A stretch of DNA of 64,000 nucleotides. It comes from JAAXIE01 sp965263155 (GTDB taxonomy: Bacteria > Chloroflexota > Dehalococcoidia > Lucifugimonadales > JAAXIE01). The notes below the pieces were generated by a model, which saw only the letters and a list, made by a program, of their open reading frames with translations, did no database searches and had not been told where the DNA came from. The translations under genes and the position numbers were made by a program. Within the stretch, counting starts at the first letter, position 1. Each line of letters opens with the position of its first letter. Shown one piece after another: positions 63,741 to 64,000 of the stretch. The stretch lies in contig OZ253586.1 in assembly GCA_965263155.1 (NCBI GenBank), positions 3,348,001-3,412,000 on the forward strand. Reading direction: 5' to 3'.

Positions 63741-64000
63741 CTAGTGCCAGACGATCTTGTTGCCTTCTTGCACCAAGAGATCGACTAGGTTGTCCACATT
63801 GGATATGTTGATGCCATCCACCAAGCTGTTGCTGCCGATGCCACGCTCTCGCAGGGAGAAGTCGTCCACCTCTACCCGTACCGATGGAGCGTTCTGCCTC
63901 AGGGAAGCTAGGGGATTGTTAGCCACGTCACGACGGGCGCAGAAGACGCCGTTCTGTATGAGGTACAGCAGCACATCGTTGCCTCGCGCCGCCAAATCAC
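63741..64000 (-). CDS. DsrE/DsrH-like protein, first of three (5' end outside window)
   Basis: The visible C-terminal part (about 86 codons) reads LAARGNDVLLYLIQNGVFCAR, then LRERGIGSNSLVDGINISNVDNLVDLLVQEGNKIVWH. Ending in W-H after a strand resembles DsrH/TusB, where the terminal part closes the fold. A Cys (GVFCAR) lies near the usual active region. The frame remains open to the right edge, so the true start is outside. Confidence 0.7.
   Translation of the reverse strand, partial: DLAARGNDVLLYLIQNGVFCARRDVANNPLASLRQNAPSVRVEVDDFSLRERGIGSNSLVDGINISNVDNLVDLLVQEGNKIVWH

Overview
The window looks like a GC-rich chromosomal segment from a Chloroflexota bacterium, most plausibly a marine SAR202/Dehalococcoidia-type lineage. 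This is inferred from gene content only: two long-chain luciferase-like flavin monooxygenases each with an alpha/beta hydrolase nearby, a Rieske oxygenase, several oxidoreductases of unknown substrate, a glucose-6-phosphate isomerase of the transaldolase-fusion type, KorAB, and a membrane pyrophosphatase. No rRNA, CRISPR array, intact prophage or intact IS element was seen. One tRNA (Gly, TCC) is present. Start codons are unusually mixed (ATG, GTG, TTG), and two genes are best explained by an ATA start behind a good Shine-Dalgarno (SD) site.

Layout. 1-3034: Rieske oxygenase (cut by the left edge), a DUF1932-type NAD-binding dehydrogenase and an RraA-like protein. 3226-6906: a tight operon of a P1/DmpA-type peptidase, a Rossmann-DUF2520 protein, panB and panC (pantothenate synthesis). 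7037-10660: flavin monooxygenase, two unknown genes, an alpha/beta hydrolase and a small retropepsin-like protein. 10685-13261 (minus): gnd and pgi. 13403-14434: lipoprotein and SnoaL-like protein, ending at a bidirectional terminator. 14518-17285 (minus): korB and korA. 17609-19961: two FmdB-type zinc ribbons, an N-terminally extended ThiE and a translin-family protein, with the last three genes overlapping. 20001-22354: a strong promoter, an attenuator-like leader, hppA and tRNA-Gly.

22714-32870: a catabolic-looking neighbourhood with a second monooxygenase/hydrolase pair (the hydrolase has lost its nucleophile serine), two more alpha/beta hydrolases (one with a Cys nucleophile), a PanE-like reductase, a VOC protein, an acyl-CoA dehydrogenase and a ThDP lyase resembling 2-hydroxyacyl-CoA lyase. 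33109-35308: ABC-2 exporter. 35436-37445: coaX and coaBC. 37694-41002: an accessory patch with three unfamiliar genes (one a PD-(D/E)XK-like nuclease), a D-2-hydroxyacid dehydrogenase flanked by two decayed phage terminase C-termini, and a repeat-rich spacer. 41003-43900: valS.

44015-48716 (minus): a Gld-like ABC system. 48910-50270: SpeD-like decarboxylase and agmatinase-like hydrolase, probably polyamine synthesis. 50274-53998: site-2 protease, cysteine desulfurase, lipoprotein and a dolichol-kinase-like membrane protein. 54343-62608 (minus): nadE, a small membrane protein, gltD and gltB. 62933-64000 (minus): three tandem DsrE-family genes, the first cut by the right edge.

Best leads for new biology are the P1-peptidase/DUF2520 pantothenate operon, the hppA leader, the SpeD-agmatinase pair without an aminopropyltransferase, the bacterial translin homologue coupled to thiE, the apparent ATA starts, and the repeated monooxygenase/hydrolase pairs with altered nucleophiles.
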